A DNA stretch of 64,000 nt from Nematostella vectensis (lineage: Eukaryota; Cnidaria; Anthozoa; Actiniaria; Edwardsiidae), in the NCBI RefSeq assembly GCF_932526225.1, contig NC_064037.1:5104703-5168702 (forward strand), read 5' to 3'. Numbering within the stretch: the first letter of the stretch is position 1; each line of letters opens with the position of its first letter. The position numbers and the translations under genes are program-made. The notes below the pieces were generated by a model, which was given only the letters and a program-made list of their open reading frames with translations, searched no databases and was not told the DNA's origin. Positions 47,501 to 58,600 of the stretch are shown in pieces.

Positions 47501-50339
47501 TTCCAAGCATTGGAGCAAGAGGACGAAGAAGAGAGAGGGGAAGAAGTAGTAGATGCAAAGGAAGAAGTGGAAAGGGACTTTACTATAATGAAAAAGGCAC
47601 TCTTGGAAGTTGCAGAGACAGTTTTAGGTAAGCCACGAAAGAAGAACAAACCATGGATTAGCGGAGAGTCTTGGAGTCTTATAGATGAAAGACAACAGAT
47701 GAATGAGAAAATATTGAGTACACGATCGGAGAGAGTTAAGGGGCAATTGAGGAAAAAGTACAGAGAAAAAGACAGAGAAGTGAAGCGAAGTTTGAAGGCA
47801 GACAAAAAGAAATGGTTAGAGGAGATAGCATCTGAAGCTGAAAAGGCGGCGCGAAGCCAACATATGAAGACCTTATATGGATTGACGAAGCAACTATGTA
47901 ACGAGAGACCTAGGCACAGCACCGCAGTGTTGGATAAGGACGGTAACCTTCTCAGTAAAAAAGAAGAAATACAGTGGAGATGGACAGAACATTTTAGGGA
48001 AGTATTAAATAGAGAGCAACCAGATAACCCCATAGAACCGGAGGATGAAGTTGAATTTGAATTCGGAGAATTGATAGAGGAAATATCCGTCAATGAACCA
48101 TTTTTCGGAGAAGTAAAAGATACAATCACAACACCAAAGAATGGAAAATCGCCGGGCATAGATAATATCACAGCTGAGTTGCTGAAGGCAGACCCAGAAT
48201 TCTCGGCCAAGGGAGTGCATAAGCTACTTGTAAAAGTGTGGAGGCATGAAACCATCCCAAACGACTGGAAGAAAGGGCTTATAATAAAGCTACCAAAGAA
48301 AGGAAATTTGAAAGAATGTAAGAACTCACGAGGAATCCCCTTATTGTCCATCGTAGGGAAGATACTTGGAAGAATTGTTATTGACAGGATACGAAACGGA
48401 GTTTACAAAAAGTTGAGAAAAGAGCAGGCTGGCTATAGAAGAGGGAGAGGAACTACGGAGCAAGTATTTATACTGAGAAACATCATAGAGCAAGTAAATG
48501 AGTGGCAGGCAACTTTGTATGTTAATTTCATAGACTTTGAGAAAGCCTTCGATTCAGTCCATCGTGAGAGTTTGTGGGTAATTATGGAAAAGTATGGAGT
48601 TCCAGAGAAGATTATACGCATTGTGAGGCTGTTTTATGAAGATTTCCAGTGTGCGGTCGAAGATCAGGGTAAAATAGGAGAATGGTTCAACATAAAGACG
48701 GGGGTAAAGCAAGGCTGCAATATGTCGGGCTTTATATTTCTATTGGTCATGGACTGGATATTGCGAAGGTCAGTTGGAAAAGGAGAAAATGGAATACAAT
48801 GGAAATTTACATCTAAACTGGACGATCTAGACTTTGCGGACGACATAGCATTGCTTTCCTCAACAAAACACCATATTCAGGAGAAGACAGCAAAGCTGGA
48901 CGGCGAGGCTAGGCGAGCGGGATTGAAAATAAACTTAGAAAAGACAAAGATGCTAAGGATAAATGCCAAACAGTATGGAAATATTGTGATCAATGGAAAA
49001 GAAATTGAAGACGTCAGCGAGTTTACGTACCTAGGAGCAAAAGTTTGCAGAGAGGGTGGTGGAATGAAAGATCTCAGAAATAGATTATCAAAAGCAAGGA
49101 GTGTGTACACAAGGCTGAAACGTATATGGAACTCAAAGAAGATCATGAGACGGACAAAGATAAAGATTTACAAGTCGTTGGTACTTTCGGTTTTATTGTA
49201 CGGTTGCGAGACGTGGAAGATGAACAAGAAAGATGATAAATTGCTAGATGTATTCCAACAGAAGTGTTTGAGAAGGATATTGAAGATTAGTTGGGAAGAC
49301 CATGTAACGAATGAAGAGGTACAGAGAAGAACTGGAGTACATCAATTGAGAACGGTACAGACTATAAAGAAGTTTTGTATTACAAGCCCCAAACTCCCAC
49401 TCAAGGTTTTGAAAATACTAAATGAGTGGTAGTTTTTTTTATTTTTACTCTGTTCTGTTTTATTCATATAATATGGCTTCTAAATGTGTAATTTTCAAGG
49501 CCTTGAGCGAGAGGCAGTGGCCCACCCGAAGAAGATAGAATGTTTAATTTGTTCCTCAAGGCAGCATTTTCTTGCGTTTTCTTGCGTTATTCAAAAAATA
49601 ATAATAAAAGCTACTGCTCATTTAGCACACGCAAGACCCACTGCGTTCGTGATATCACACTGATATCAAACTCCCCTCTGATTTGGTCGAATTTGGCCCT
49701 TTGATCAATGGGTCGCGTTATTTAAAAGAATTAAAAGCTTCCCCTAGTTAGCCACTGCGTTCGTAATATCACACTGACCGGTTTCAGCACTCTTTTAAAC
49801 TCCTGCAAACTCTTCTTAACCACTTCCTCATCCATAGAACACAACAACTGCGTTGCAACAAGAACTGACACGGAGTTATCCGGTATTTCACTCATATCTT
49901 CAGAGCCCTGCACTATAAATTCCTTGAGATTAATCGCCGGATACTTCTTCAAGTTCTCACGGAGGAATTTTTCCATATGGGGGTTGTAATCGACTGCGAC
50001 CAGAGACGATTTCTCTGGTAAATTCATGTACGCTAGATTTCGGCCAGTGCTTATTCCAATCTCATACAAATCACCGCCTAATTCTTTAAGTCTCGCTCCG
50101 ATCTCAGCAAAAAGTTCCCCCCGAATAGCTCTTTGGGATATCACAGCTTCGGGGTACTGACTCCATTGCGATTGCACTTGCGCAAACCATTTCTTGTATG
50201 ATTTTGTAGACGCAATCGTTGAGAGTATACGATGCAAGATCCGAAACTTGATCAGTAAAAAGAAAGCGAATACCGCAGTTGCAGTGTAAAAGAACAAGGC
50301 GGTAAGTTCAACTTGCAATGTATTTCCAATGGACGCCAT
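44510..50339 (-). CDS. METTL7: METTL7-type (thiol) S-adenosylmethionine methyltransferase
   Basis: Three exons: 50339-49779, 45434-45401 and 44763-44510, joined in phases 0 and 1, giving about 282 residues. ATG 50339 sits in AAGATGGCG, a good start context. A hydrophobic N-terminal anchor covers residues 13-31, as in METTL7A/B, which sit in the ER or lipid-droplet membrane. SAM-binding motif I is LYEIGISTGRN (residues 91-101; Ile-Ser replaces the usual Gly-Cys), followed by LVAVDYNPHM. Exon 2 encodes only GGYYFFMEHVK. Exon 3 has FLDGCCSDRETWNHLHNAGF, the conserved C-terminal segment of the family. Human homologues are now called thiol methyltransferases (TMT1A/B). Intron 1 (4.3 kb) holds an RTE-like LINE in the opposite orientation. 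The donor is GTCAGT. Confidence 0.85.
46225..46285. repeat. Perfect 24-bp inverted repeat (hairpin) at the LINE 5' edge
   Basis: Arms 46225-46248 and 46262-46285 are exact inverses separated by 13 bases; each includes GTCTTATATCCTAGAATAAA or its inverse. The RTE-like element begins a few bases later. Confidence 0.9.
46290..49432 (+). mobile_element. RTE-like LINE with one nonsense codon
   Basis: The 5' leader has GCCACCTTATCGTGGTGAGG and AGAGCTATGTTGGCGGGAG, seen widely ahead of RTE-like (CFDP2-like) elements. The frame 46532-49432 would be 966 codons with a single in-frame TAA at 46994-46996, after PTEDADEH. Endonuclease: RIGNWNVRTLYSSGN, MGISETHWTGQGK, ITGDMNAKVGDQ, VGSDHYLVCATVK. Reverse transcriptase: GKSPGIDNITAELLK, NFIDFEKAFDSVHR, TGVKQGCNMSGFIF and LDFADDIALLS (FADD form of the catalytic box). 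It ends ITSPKLPLKVLKILNEW, without the usual C-terminal continuation, so the 3' end looks truncated or recombined near 49370. It lies in intron 1 of the METTL7-type gene, antisense to it. Confidence 0.88.
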
Positions 50340-51339
50340 CTTGGAAAGCCACAGGAAACCCAAAAACTGTCGACAAAAACCTGCGCCAGTGAGCTGCAGC
50401 TGTGCGTGGCGTAACCGACAAAGAACAAAGACAGGGCGGGATACTGGTTATTGCTTCCATTAATTCTCGGGTACCTCAGGTCCTTCAGCCTAACCGTAAA
50501 GCCAAAGCTTTAGCTGCTATACGGCGTTTCAGCGTATGTCTGTAAGTATGGCATTTTTTTCCTCCTTTCATCTGATCTGTAGGGGTTCGATCCTCCAAGG
50601 GCATACGACTCCTCCCGAAACACGTTAAGTAAGGCACACGCCTCGGTAAAATTTTGATGTTTAGTGTTTCACTAAGAGACTATGAGATAAAACACCTACT
50701 TTTGTTGGTTTATCATCCAGTGGCCTAGCTTTGCCTTCTGACTACAGACCTGGCAAATTTCGTTGTTTGGATATGGTTTGATGCCGAAAATATCAATTTT
50801 AAAAGTTGCTGGCAAAAAAATTTCTGTTCCTTTTTCCCATTGGGGACCATCCTCTTTTTCCCAGCCAGCGTTGGTTCAGATGTCTTTTTTCCAGCCAGCA
50901 GTGGATAAGAATTTTAGCACATGAATAAATGGATCCCCACATTTGAATTCTGCAATAGATTCAGAATGCCATACATTAGATTGGTCCAGGTCTTTGCAGT
51001 GCTGAAAGCAAATAGGCGGGGTTTATTTTGTGCTCGCCACAGGATTCCCACAACCCCGAAAGCATTATTTTACCGAAAACACACAGGAGGCAGGATAGTC
51101 CAGACCTAGGACTCTCAGAATATCGAGCGCAAAGAGAGTCTAAGGTCTAGAGACAGAAGAACTAGTCTGCTCAGCAGTCGTGCACGCCGAAGCAGACTAC
51201 AGAAGAACCGGCTCGCAGGCTATATCACTCTAAATACCAGAGCTCCCTGTGGTTTTAACTATCGCGTAAGAGACTAAACTTTAGCATACTAGAATACTAT
51301 TGGGTTCGCTGTGGCACTGAGGCCGAATCAAGGAGAGAG
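50340..51339. promoter_or_regulatory. Shared upstream region between divergent METTL7-type and MSRB1 genes
   Basis: About 1 kb separates the two start codons, which point away from each other, so both promoters should lie here. I see no clear TATA box. Several short frames are open but show no domain. Confidence 0.4.
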
Positions 51340-54111
51340 ATGTCTTTCTGTGCCCTTGCGAGCAAAGAAAAATTCAAGGACCATTTCGAAGCAGGTTATA
51401 TTTTAATTCCGTTATATGGCATGTGGTACTCTTTGGATTGCAGAAATCCCCTGTATGTTTAAAGCTGTTACTTTCCAGGGACGGCGGAGCCTGGCCTGAA
51501 AAGTGATAACAATCAGAGAAATAATTTAGGGAAAATATGATTCGTACTTTTAAAGTGATTACAGGGGGAATTTTGACAATTTCTAGTCCACTTAAAGTTA
51601 TTAAAACTTTAGGAAAAATAGCTTCATTAAAACGGGTATATATAATTCCGTCTATATTACCTATTTACATACCGCCTATCTGAAGTGTGGGGGAAGTGTG
51701 GGGCTGTCTCTCACCCCCCTTCTTTGTCTGCTACCTATGAACCTTTAGGGTAATAATCTAACCAAGCTAACGCCAATGAAATTCGATTTCTTGGTGTGTC
51801 TCAGTTTTTTCATGTGAAGTTTGATCCAACAAAAAAAGTTCATCTTATTTTGTATTCCCAATAATTCATAGTAGTTATCTCCCCAATTTCATAATCTATT
51901 AATACATAGAACCCCACTAACTCGAACTCTGAAGGGAAGCTAAAAACTGGTTCAAGTTAGCGGGGAATTCAAGTTAGCAGAGTAAAAATGGCTCAAAATT
52001 AGGTTCAAGGGAAATCAAACTTAGTTCAAGTTAGCAGGGAATTCAAGTTAGCTGAGTTCTAGTTAGCCGGGTTCTACTGTACTAGTCTTATTGCAGTACA
52101 ATTGGCAGGGTGAATTTCTGATTCTTCATTGTGAGGGGTGACCAATAGTAACTTCTTGTTAGAAATGTGTACTCTAAACAGACAGCAGAAATATACAAAT
52201 TGTGGGGTAGGTGCATTTTGTCCAGCCAAAAATATCAGGTTGGGAGGAGGGTTATAGGCTTATCCAGGTGTTTGGGGGAGGGTGAACCAATATATGGCAC
52301 AAAGTAAATTTGTTGCCTTTGGGCACCATTGATTTCTTTAGAATGCCCAATTGTTTTGCCGGTAAATATTTTTGCATGTAATATAGGTGTGTATACGTGT
52401 GCTGAATGTGGACAAGGTCTATTCCAAGCTAAAGCTAAGTATGCTCATCATACACCATGGCCAGCATTTGGGACAACTATCAGTGATGATGCAGTTACAA
52501 AGGAATTGGAGACAGAGAAACAGGAAAGCTCTGATAAACCTTCCTTTAAGGTATTAATTAGCCAAAGTGGGAAGTATATACTCCTACTGAAGCTTTGGTG
52601 GATCTAGGGGCAGTTGCTTGAGTTCAATAGAACTACCCATTAAAAGCAAAATAAAGTTTGTCCTTAGGGATAGACAATAGTCACGTTGATATACACCTAT
52701 TTTAAAAAACGATAGTGCAAACAGCAAATGGTGATTGACAAATGGCAGTTCTACGATCGATAGGACCTATGGATCCCAAAATATTTGTTCCAAATTTAGA
52801 AAAATATCAAATAACACATCCAACATAATCCATTTAATATAATTAATACATGGTTCTGACATCGATTGAGTTTGCCTTATTTATCACCTTTATTTGTACA
52901 AACAATTACTACCCATAAACACCTTTTGGTCATAGAACTACCATTTGGCAATCACCATTCATGGTTTGCACTGACAACATTAATTAAAATAGGTGTATGG
53001 ACCATGCCCACAAGATAAAGGCATCAGTTTGAGACTTTGTTCTAGTTCTATTATATTTAATATATTTTGTAGAAGAGAACCCTGACTTGAGTTTGTTTAA
53101 ATAGTTTAAATATAGCATTTTTGGGGTGAATGATTAGCTAGAGATTTGACTTAAAATATTCGTTGAAATCAACAGGGAACCAATCCTACCACACCTCTTT
53201 TGAGCTAAAGAAGCAACAGTGCTTTACTTTAGTGTGTGACAATGTAGTTCCCAGGATTTTTTTATTTTTTTTTTGGGGGGGGGGTGCCAATTCAGAATGA
53301 TTTATTGTCCTTCAGTGTACCAACTCTGGCGCATTTGAATACATGAACAATAAATGATGAAGTAATGAAAATGCAGGCAGAAAACAGGTGTTTCATGACT
53401 GAACAGCTGCTTTGCGCCTTTCAAAACAAGTGAAGATGTATTTGGCTATTTTAGCAGCATTAGACTTGGATGGATTGATAAGCGCCATAAAACTTAAATG
53501 GGGCTTATCTAGTTCTTGCCATAATTTTTCTTTTCCTTTTCCGTACAGTTTGCAATCGATTAAAAAGTGCTTTTCATTTTCTACCTTCCCGGGGCAAAAA
53601 GGGCAAAATCTCTCTTCTGCTCGGAAAAAGGGCCGTTTCACTACTATCACTTTGGTGAATAAGTCTAAACCAATTCTGAAAAAGTGGACCTAATTTTTCT
53701 GGGTGGGGGGGAGGGAAGAACAAAAGGGGATTTTTTATGTCTTTGCAGTATCTCCATGGGATGTTTCTTGTTGGTTGTGGCTACATTCTAGAGTTATCTA
53801 GCTTATGCTTTATAGTTTTGTCTACAAGTACCTCCCTTGGGAACCGAAAGTGTACCTTTGGCTGTTGTGGGGGTGCGTTTGCACCCCCCCTGGATATGGG
53901 CCTTACCTGGTTGTCATTGTGCCCAGCCTTCTTTCACCAAAGTTAGTTAATAATTGAGTTCAACCTTTATTTTTAGGTGTTTTGCAGCAGGTGTAAAACT
54001 CAACTTGGTCATGAATTTATAGGAGATGGACCCGATGGTACATCACGCTTCTGAATATACTCCGAGAGGTTGGCTTTTGCCCCACACCAGGAAAAGCACA
54101 CAAGCTCGTAG
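51340..54111 (+). CDS. MSRB1: Selenoprotein methionine-R-sulfoxide reductase B1
   Basis: Reduces methionine-R-sulfoxide in proteins. Three exons: 51340-51394 (MSFCALASKEKFKDHFEA), 52387-52550 and 53977-54111, joined in phases 1 and 0, total 117 residues (the human protein has 116). Zinc-binding pairs are CAEC (Cys23, Cys26) and CSRC (Cys76, Cys79). KYAHHTPWPAF is the substrate-side signature. The active-site residue in SRF-U-IYS is encoded by TGA at 54052-54054. The frame continues 18 codons to TAG 54109, and a SECIS element follows, so TGA is read as selenocysteine 99, as in animal MSRB1. A search for open frames would miss exon 3. Intron 1 contains a MITE and intron 2 a LINE fragment. Confidence 0.92.
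51905..52079. mobile_element. Short pogo/Tc1-like MITE in MSRB1 intron 1
   Basis: The left end CATAGAACCCCACTAACTCG and the inverse of the right end CAGTAGAACCCGGCTAACTA match, and TA flanks each side (51903-51904, 52080-52081). The interior repeats TTCAAGTTAGC(A/G)GGGAATTC. Confidence 0.75.
53393..53690 (-). pseudogene. LINE C-terminal fragment in MSRB1 intron 2
   Basis: The minus-strand frame contains FCPFCPGKVENEKHFLIDC, the C-x2-C...H-x4-C finger found at the end of many LINE polyproteins. No reverse transcriptase is present, so this is a 5'-truncated relic. Confidence 0.55.
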
Positions 54112-54164
54112 TCTATGTAGCTATTGTGAATTCACCACTGGTGGCATTATCATACAGAGTCGCT

Positions 54165-54230
54165 TCTGCTAAAAATGATGTGTTATACCTAAATCTCCAT
54201 GTTACTGGAAAGGTATAACACTGATGAATG
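54165..54230 (+). promoter_or_regulatory. MSRB1: SECIS element of MSRB1
   Basis: AAAATGATG, then GTTATACCT paired with AGGTATAAC, closing with ACTGATGA. The ATGA and TGAT segments form the non-Watson-Crick quartet below the helix. The apical loop begins AAA and contains TCCATG..TACTGGA, which can pair into a small upper stem (form II). It sits about 60 bases after the MSRB1 stop, in the 3' UTR. Confidence 0.88.
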
Positions 54231-54371
54231 AGGTAGCCATTAACATGAGTGTGATACTAGTTGATCCTGTATTCAAGAAAAAAAGGGTTTTATTAAAGGA
54301 AGCTAGATTGAAATTTTAAAAAATATACATACATTCTTTATTAAATATATGTGATATTACAAATTGGTATG

Positions 54372-55631
54372 TCAGGTTTCCATAGCTTCTCTACTTTTCT
54401 GTAAAGTTTTTCTTGCCATTTCTAGAGCTCCTTTTCTTGTCTGGTTGCCTCCAATAAACCCTGTTGCATGTACAAATATACAGCCTTGTATTCCACTGAG
54501 CTTTGACAAAGCGTCATCTCTGATACCTCTCCACTCTTCCAACAGCCCAAGTCTAAGATAAACAAAGTATGATAATGTTTTTTTTTTATGTAGACTCTTA
54601 TTATACAGTGTTCATATTTCAAAGATAACGTATTACCCCTTGATGCAAAAATGTTGATGTTGTGTTACATCAGTATAACATGCATAAAGATCTCTAACTG
54701 CCTATTAAGCTTGGTGAACACTGAAAACATAAGGCATAATGACATAGGCACATTATGTTTTATGTTCTTGTGTTCAAGGGGGGGTGAATAGGGGTATGTA
54801 AACCCGCTGATCCGCAACATTTTCGGGGCAAATCCGTGGATCTGCAGATATTTTTAGACCCGCATGGTTTCACAGATAAACAATAGCATCGATTGAAATT
54901 CATTTAAAATCCGAAATTCGACCGTCAAAGCAGTCAAAATCCGAAATCCGTGCCCTAATTGTCAACGGATCCGTGATCCGTCGTATTTCCAAAATCCGCC
55001 AATTCGCTGAAATAATCATCAAAATCTGTGATCTGTGAGCATTTCGGGGCCAAATCTGCCGATCCACGAACCTATTCACCCCCCCGCTTCAAGTGTGTAC
55101 ATCCGTGACATTACAACGACATAAGACATACACATAACATAAGAGAAAAAAACATGTCTTTGTTGTGTATGGCAGTAATCAAATGAACTGCACTGCTGGT
55201 ATGACATGGTTATACATAATTTAATTGAAAGATATGTAGAACAGGACAAGGACTAGAATACAAATATTTGGCTTGATACATGCAAGATCCCTAAGATTCC
55301 AGGTAATTTTGCCAGATCTGACAATAAGTCACTAATATGGTGGTATGCCTTCATGTGAGTACAGTTTAGCAGAGTTCTAATGTATTATATCCAAATGATA
55401 ACATTCTACCAGTCTGTGTAATCATAGTACATAATTATATACCTGTTTTCAAAGGACTGAGGTCTCACTGAAACACACTAGAAAGCAAGAGAGCACCATT
55501 AGGATAAACAAACAAGAATTGTAAGGAAGTACAGATCAAAATGAACAGTCTGTGGAAAGTGAAATCCCACCCCCTCCTTGGAGATTTTGGAAGATATTAT
55601 CTGAAAGCCCTTTCTGTTGTGTTTCCACCAT

Positions 55632-55688
<57 letters not shown>

Positions 55689-58600
55689 TTTATTCCATAT
55701 TATAACTCCTTTAAGTAGAATAGATTGAAGAAGATAAGTACACAACATTTCATGTGTTTCTTTCTGTAATGTTTTCGGGACTAAAACATCACGAAGAAAT
55801 AGACAGCTCGTTGAACACAACAACTGAACTCCATTTATTTCTGAACAACCCCCGACATGCCCACGAGGCATTCCAAATATGGTGTACAACACAGGGAGCC
55901 CATCCGAATATATTACATCTCCCCGTTCCTGGAATGAACTAGCTACAAACATGTAAACAATGTCAATGACTAGAGAGCTAAATACATCTAATAGTCTCTT
56001 TACAAGTCCAGACGTACTACAGGTTTAGGGGTACGCCTTGGGTAACGCCTCACAGGTGTAGAGGCCACGTCAGGTGGTGACTCAGTTGTACATGTAGGAA
56101 CAACAGTCTCTGAAGATTTAGGTGAGACTTCAGGTAGAGGGGTAACCTCAGGCTCAGGAAGAATGGGTTTAGAGGACACTACTGGAGTAGAGGGCAAAAC
56201 AAAGCCACTCCCAGTCATAGCTGTAGCTGTAGTTGGTGGGGATGTGTGCTCCGCATCACCAGCTGCTAGAAGGTGATCAACATGTACATGACACATTCGT
56301 CCTCCAATACGTATCTGGTATGCTAGGGGACCGATTCTCAAGATCACTGTTCCTTTATCCCACTTGTGTTTTCCTCTGAAGTTACGAACTAAAACAATGT
56401 CTCCTGGAAGAAACTCACGAGTTTTTGTTCGGCCACCATCATGCTGTTGCTTTTCCTTCATCTGACGCTCCTCAACATGCTGGGCCAGATTGGGCTGAAG
56501 CAATGCCAAACGTGTGCGAGGCTTACGCTTCAAGAACAACTCAGCAGGTGTCTGCCCAGTAACCGTATGGGGCGTGTTCCTGTACGAAAACAGAAAACTT
56601 GACAGCCGTTGCTGTAGCGATTTCCCCTGATCAAACTTGCTGGTAAGTAACGCCTGCTTGAGAGTTTGAACATATCTCTCCGCCTCCCCGTTAGAAGCGG
56701 GATGATAGCGAGGGACCCGTGTATGCCGTATTCCATTACTTTTCATAAACATGTCCAGCTCACTAGAAATGAACGGTGGACCGTTATCGGAGACCATCTC
56801 CTCTGGTAATCCATGTGATGCAAATAGACCAGCCAGCATTTCAATGGTCTTGGGTGCAGTAGTGGAAGATGTAGCAATAATCTCAGGCCACTTTGAGTGT
56901 GCATCGACAACAACAAAAAAGTTCACTCCGTCTTTAACAGCATAATCCATGTGCACTCGTTGCCAAACTCTAACAGGCCATTTCCATGGGATCAAAGGTG
57001 CTGTGGCAGGCTGCTTACGAACAGACTGGCAGGCCTCACAATGGTGCACCATGTTCTCGATAGCCTGATCGAGCTTTGGCCACCACAGGTAGCTGCGTGC
57101 GAGAGACTTCATGCGACACATACCTGGGTGATCTGCGTGAAGATCATGCAGGATTTTCTCCTGAAATGCCTCTGGGATAATGACCCGCAGACCCCAGAGA
57201 ACACAGTCTTGTTCCACAGACAGTTCCAATCGACGATTGAAATAAGGACGTAATTCCTCCTCCTGTGTCTGCTGTGGCCAGCCACTTTTCACATAATGAA
57301 GTACCTTGCTTAACACAGAATCCTTTCTTGTTTCCATAGCAATGTCCCTTGCCGTTACAGGTAGGTCATCCACATAACTGAAATGATAAATTTCAGTTTC
57401 CTCTGAAACTCTAGGCTTATCAACAGGAAGTCTGGACAGCCCATCCGCATTGCTGTGATCGACACCTTTACGGTAAACGACATCATACTGGTGGGATGCT
57501 AAAATTAAAGCCCACCTCTGAAGACGAGCCGCAGCTAGTGTGGGAATTGCCGACTTTGGCCCTAAGATTGTTAGGAGTGGTTTATGGTCGGTCTCCAGAA
57601 TAAATCGTCGCCCATATAAAAACTGGTGGAACTTTTTAACTCCGTAAATAATGGACAGGGCTTCCTTCTCTAGCTGGGCATAATTCTTTTCACTACCAGT
57701 GAGGGTTCTTGATTTTGCCCAGGCCCGTACCGAAAACACCCTTGAACCGTGCAGTCAGTTCATGAACTAAATCAGAAGAAGAAACACTAAAAAGGTGCTC
57801 CCAGTTCAGCTTAACAACACTGAGCCAATTACGACCCAGAATAGCTGGTTTGCTCTCAACTTTTGCCACAATCAGAGGCAACTTGGCACTTTGACCCTCG
57901 TACTCAACTAGAACTTCGGTTTCACCAATTAAAGGTAACACTGTTCCAGAATAAGTCTTTAATGAGGTACTTGCATTCTTGAGTTTCAAATGTCCAAAAT
58001 TCTCTTTGAACAACTTTTCAGGGATGACTGTGCGTGCAGCTCCCGTATCAACTTCCATTGGAATTTCCTTTCCGTTAACAGTGATAGTTACTGTCACTGC
58101 TTTGCTGCTGGGTTCACGAGTTGAAAAGAACCCCAATGACTCATCTTCTTGGTCATTGTCCACTGAAACTTCAACATACTTGGTTTCCTTGCACTCCTTG
58201 GACTGACAGACTCTCTTTAGGTGACCCACTTTGCCACAATTATCACACTTATACTTCTTGTATTTACAGGATTTACCATCATGTTCAGCACTGCCACAAC
58301 GATGACATGCTGTTTTGGGCTTTCCTCCCTTGTTCTGTGTGAATTTCTTGTGTTTCTGTGGCCTTTTTCCAAGCTGATGAACTCCTTCAACGCAGCCCGA
58401 TCCGGACGATCCAGAGCCCTTCAATTCCGACGACTTCGATTCCGCCATTTCCATCGACTGAGCGATCTCCAAAGCCTTCGCAAACGTCAAGGTTTTCTCG
58501 GTTAAAAGTTTCCGTTGAATCGCTTCCTGGCGTAGACCACATACAAAACGGTCTCTCAAAGCTTCATCTTGGAAAGTTCCGAACTCACAGTGAGTTGAAA

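Noticed and set aside
47362-48351. 329-codon minus-strand frame
   Set aside because: Antisense shadow of the RTE-like reverse transcriptase.
50340-50363. Methyltransferase start at 50363
   Set aside because: The codon is TTG. ATG 50339 in a good context is preferred.
50400-50570. Plus-strand open stretch upstream of MSRB1 as a coding exon
   Set aside because: No frame gives a recognisable protein or matching splice phase.
53720-54060. TGA at 54052 as the true end of MSRB1
   Set aside because: Position in SRF-x-IYS, the conserved downstream residues and the SECIS structure all favour selenocysteine.
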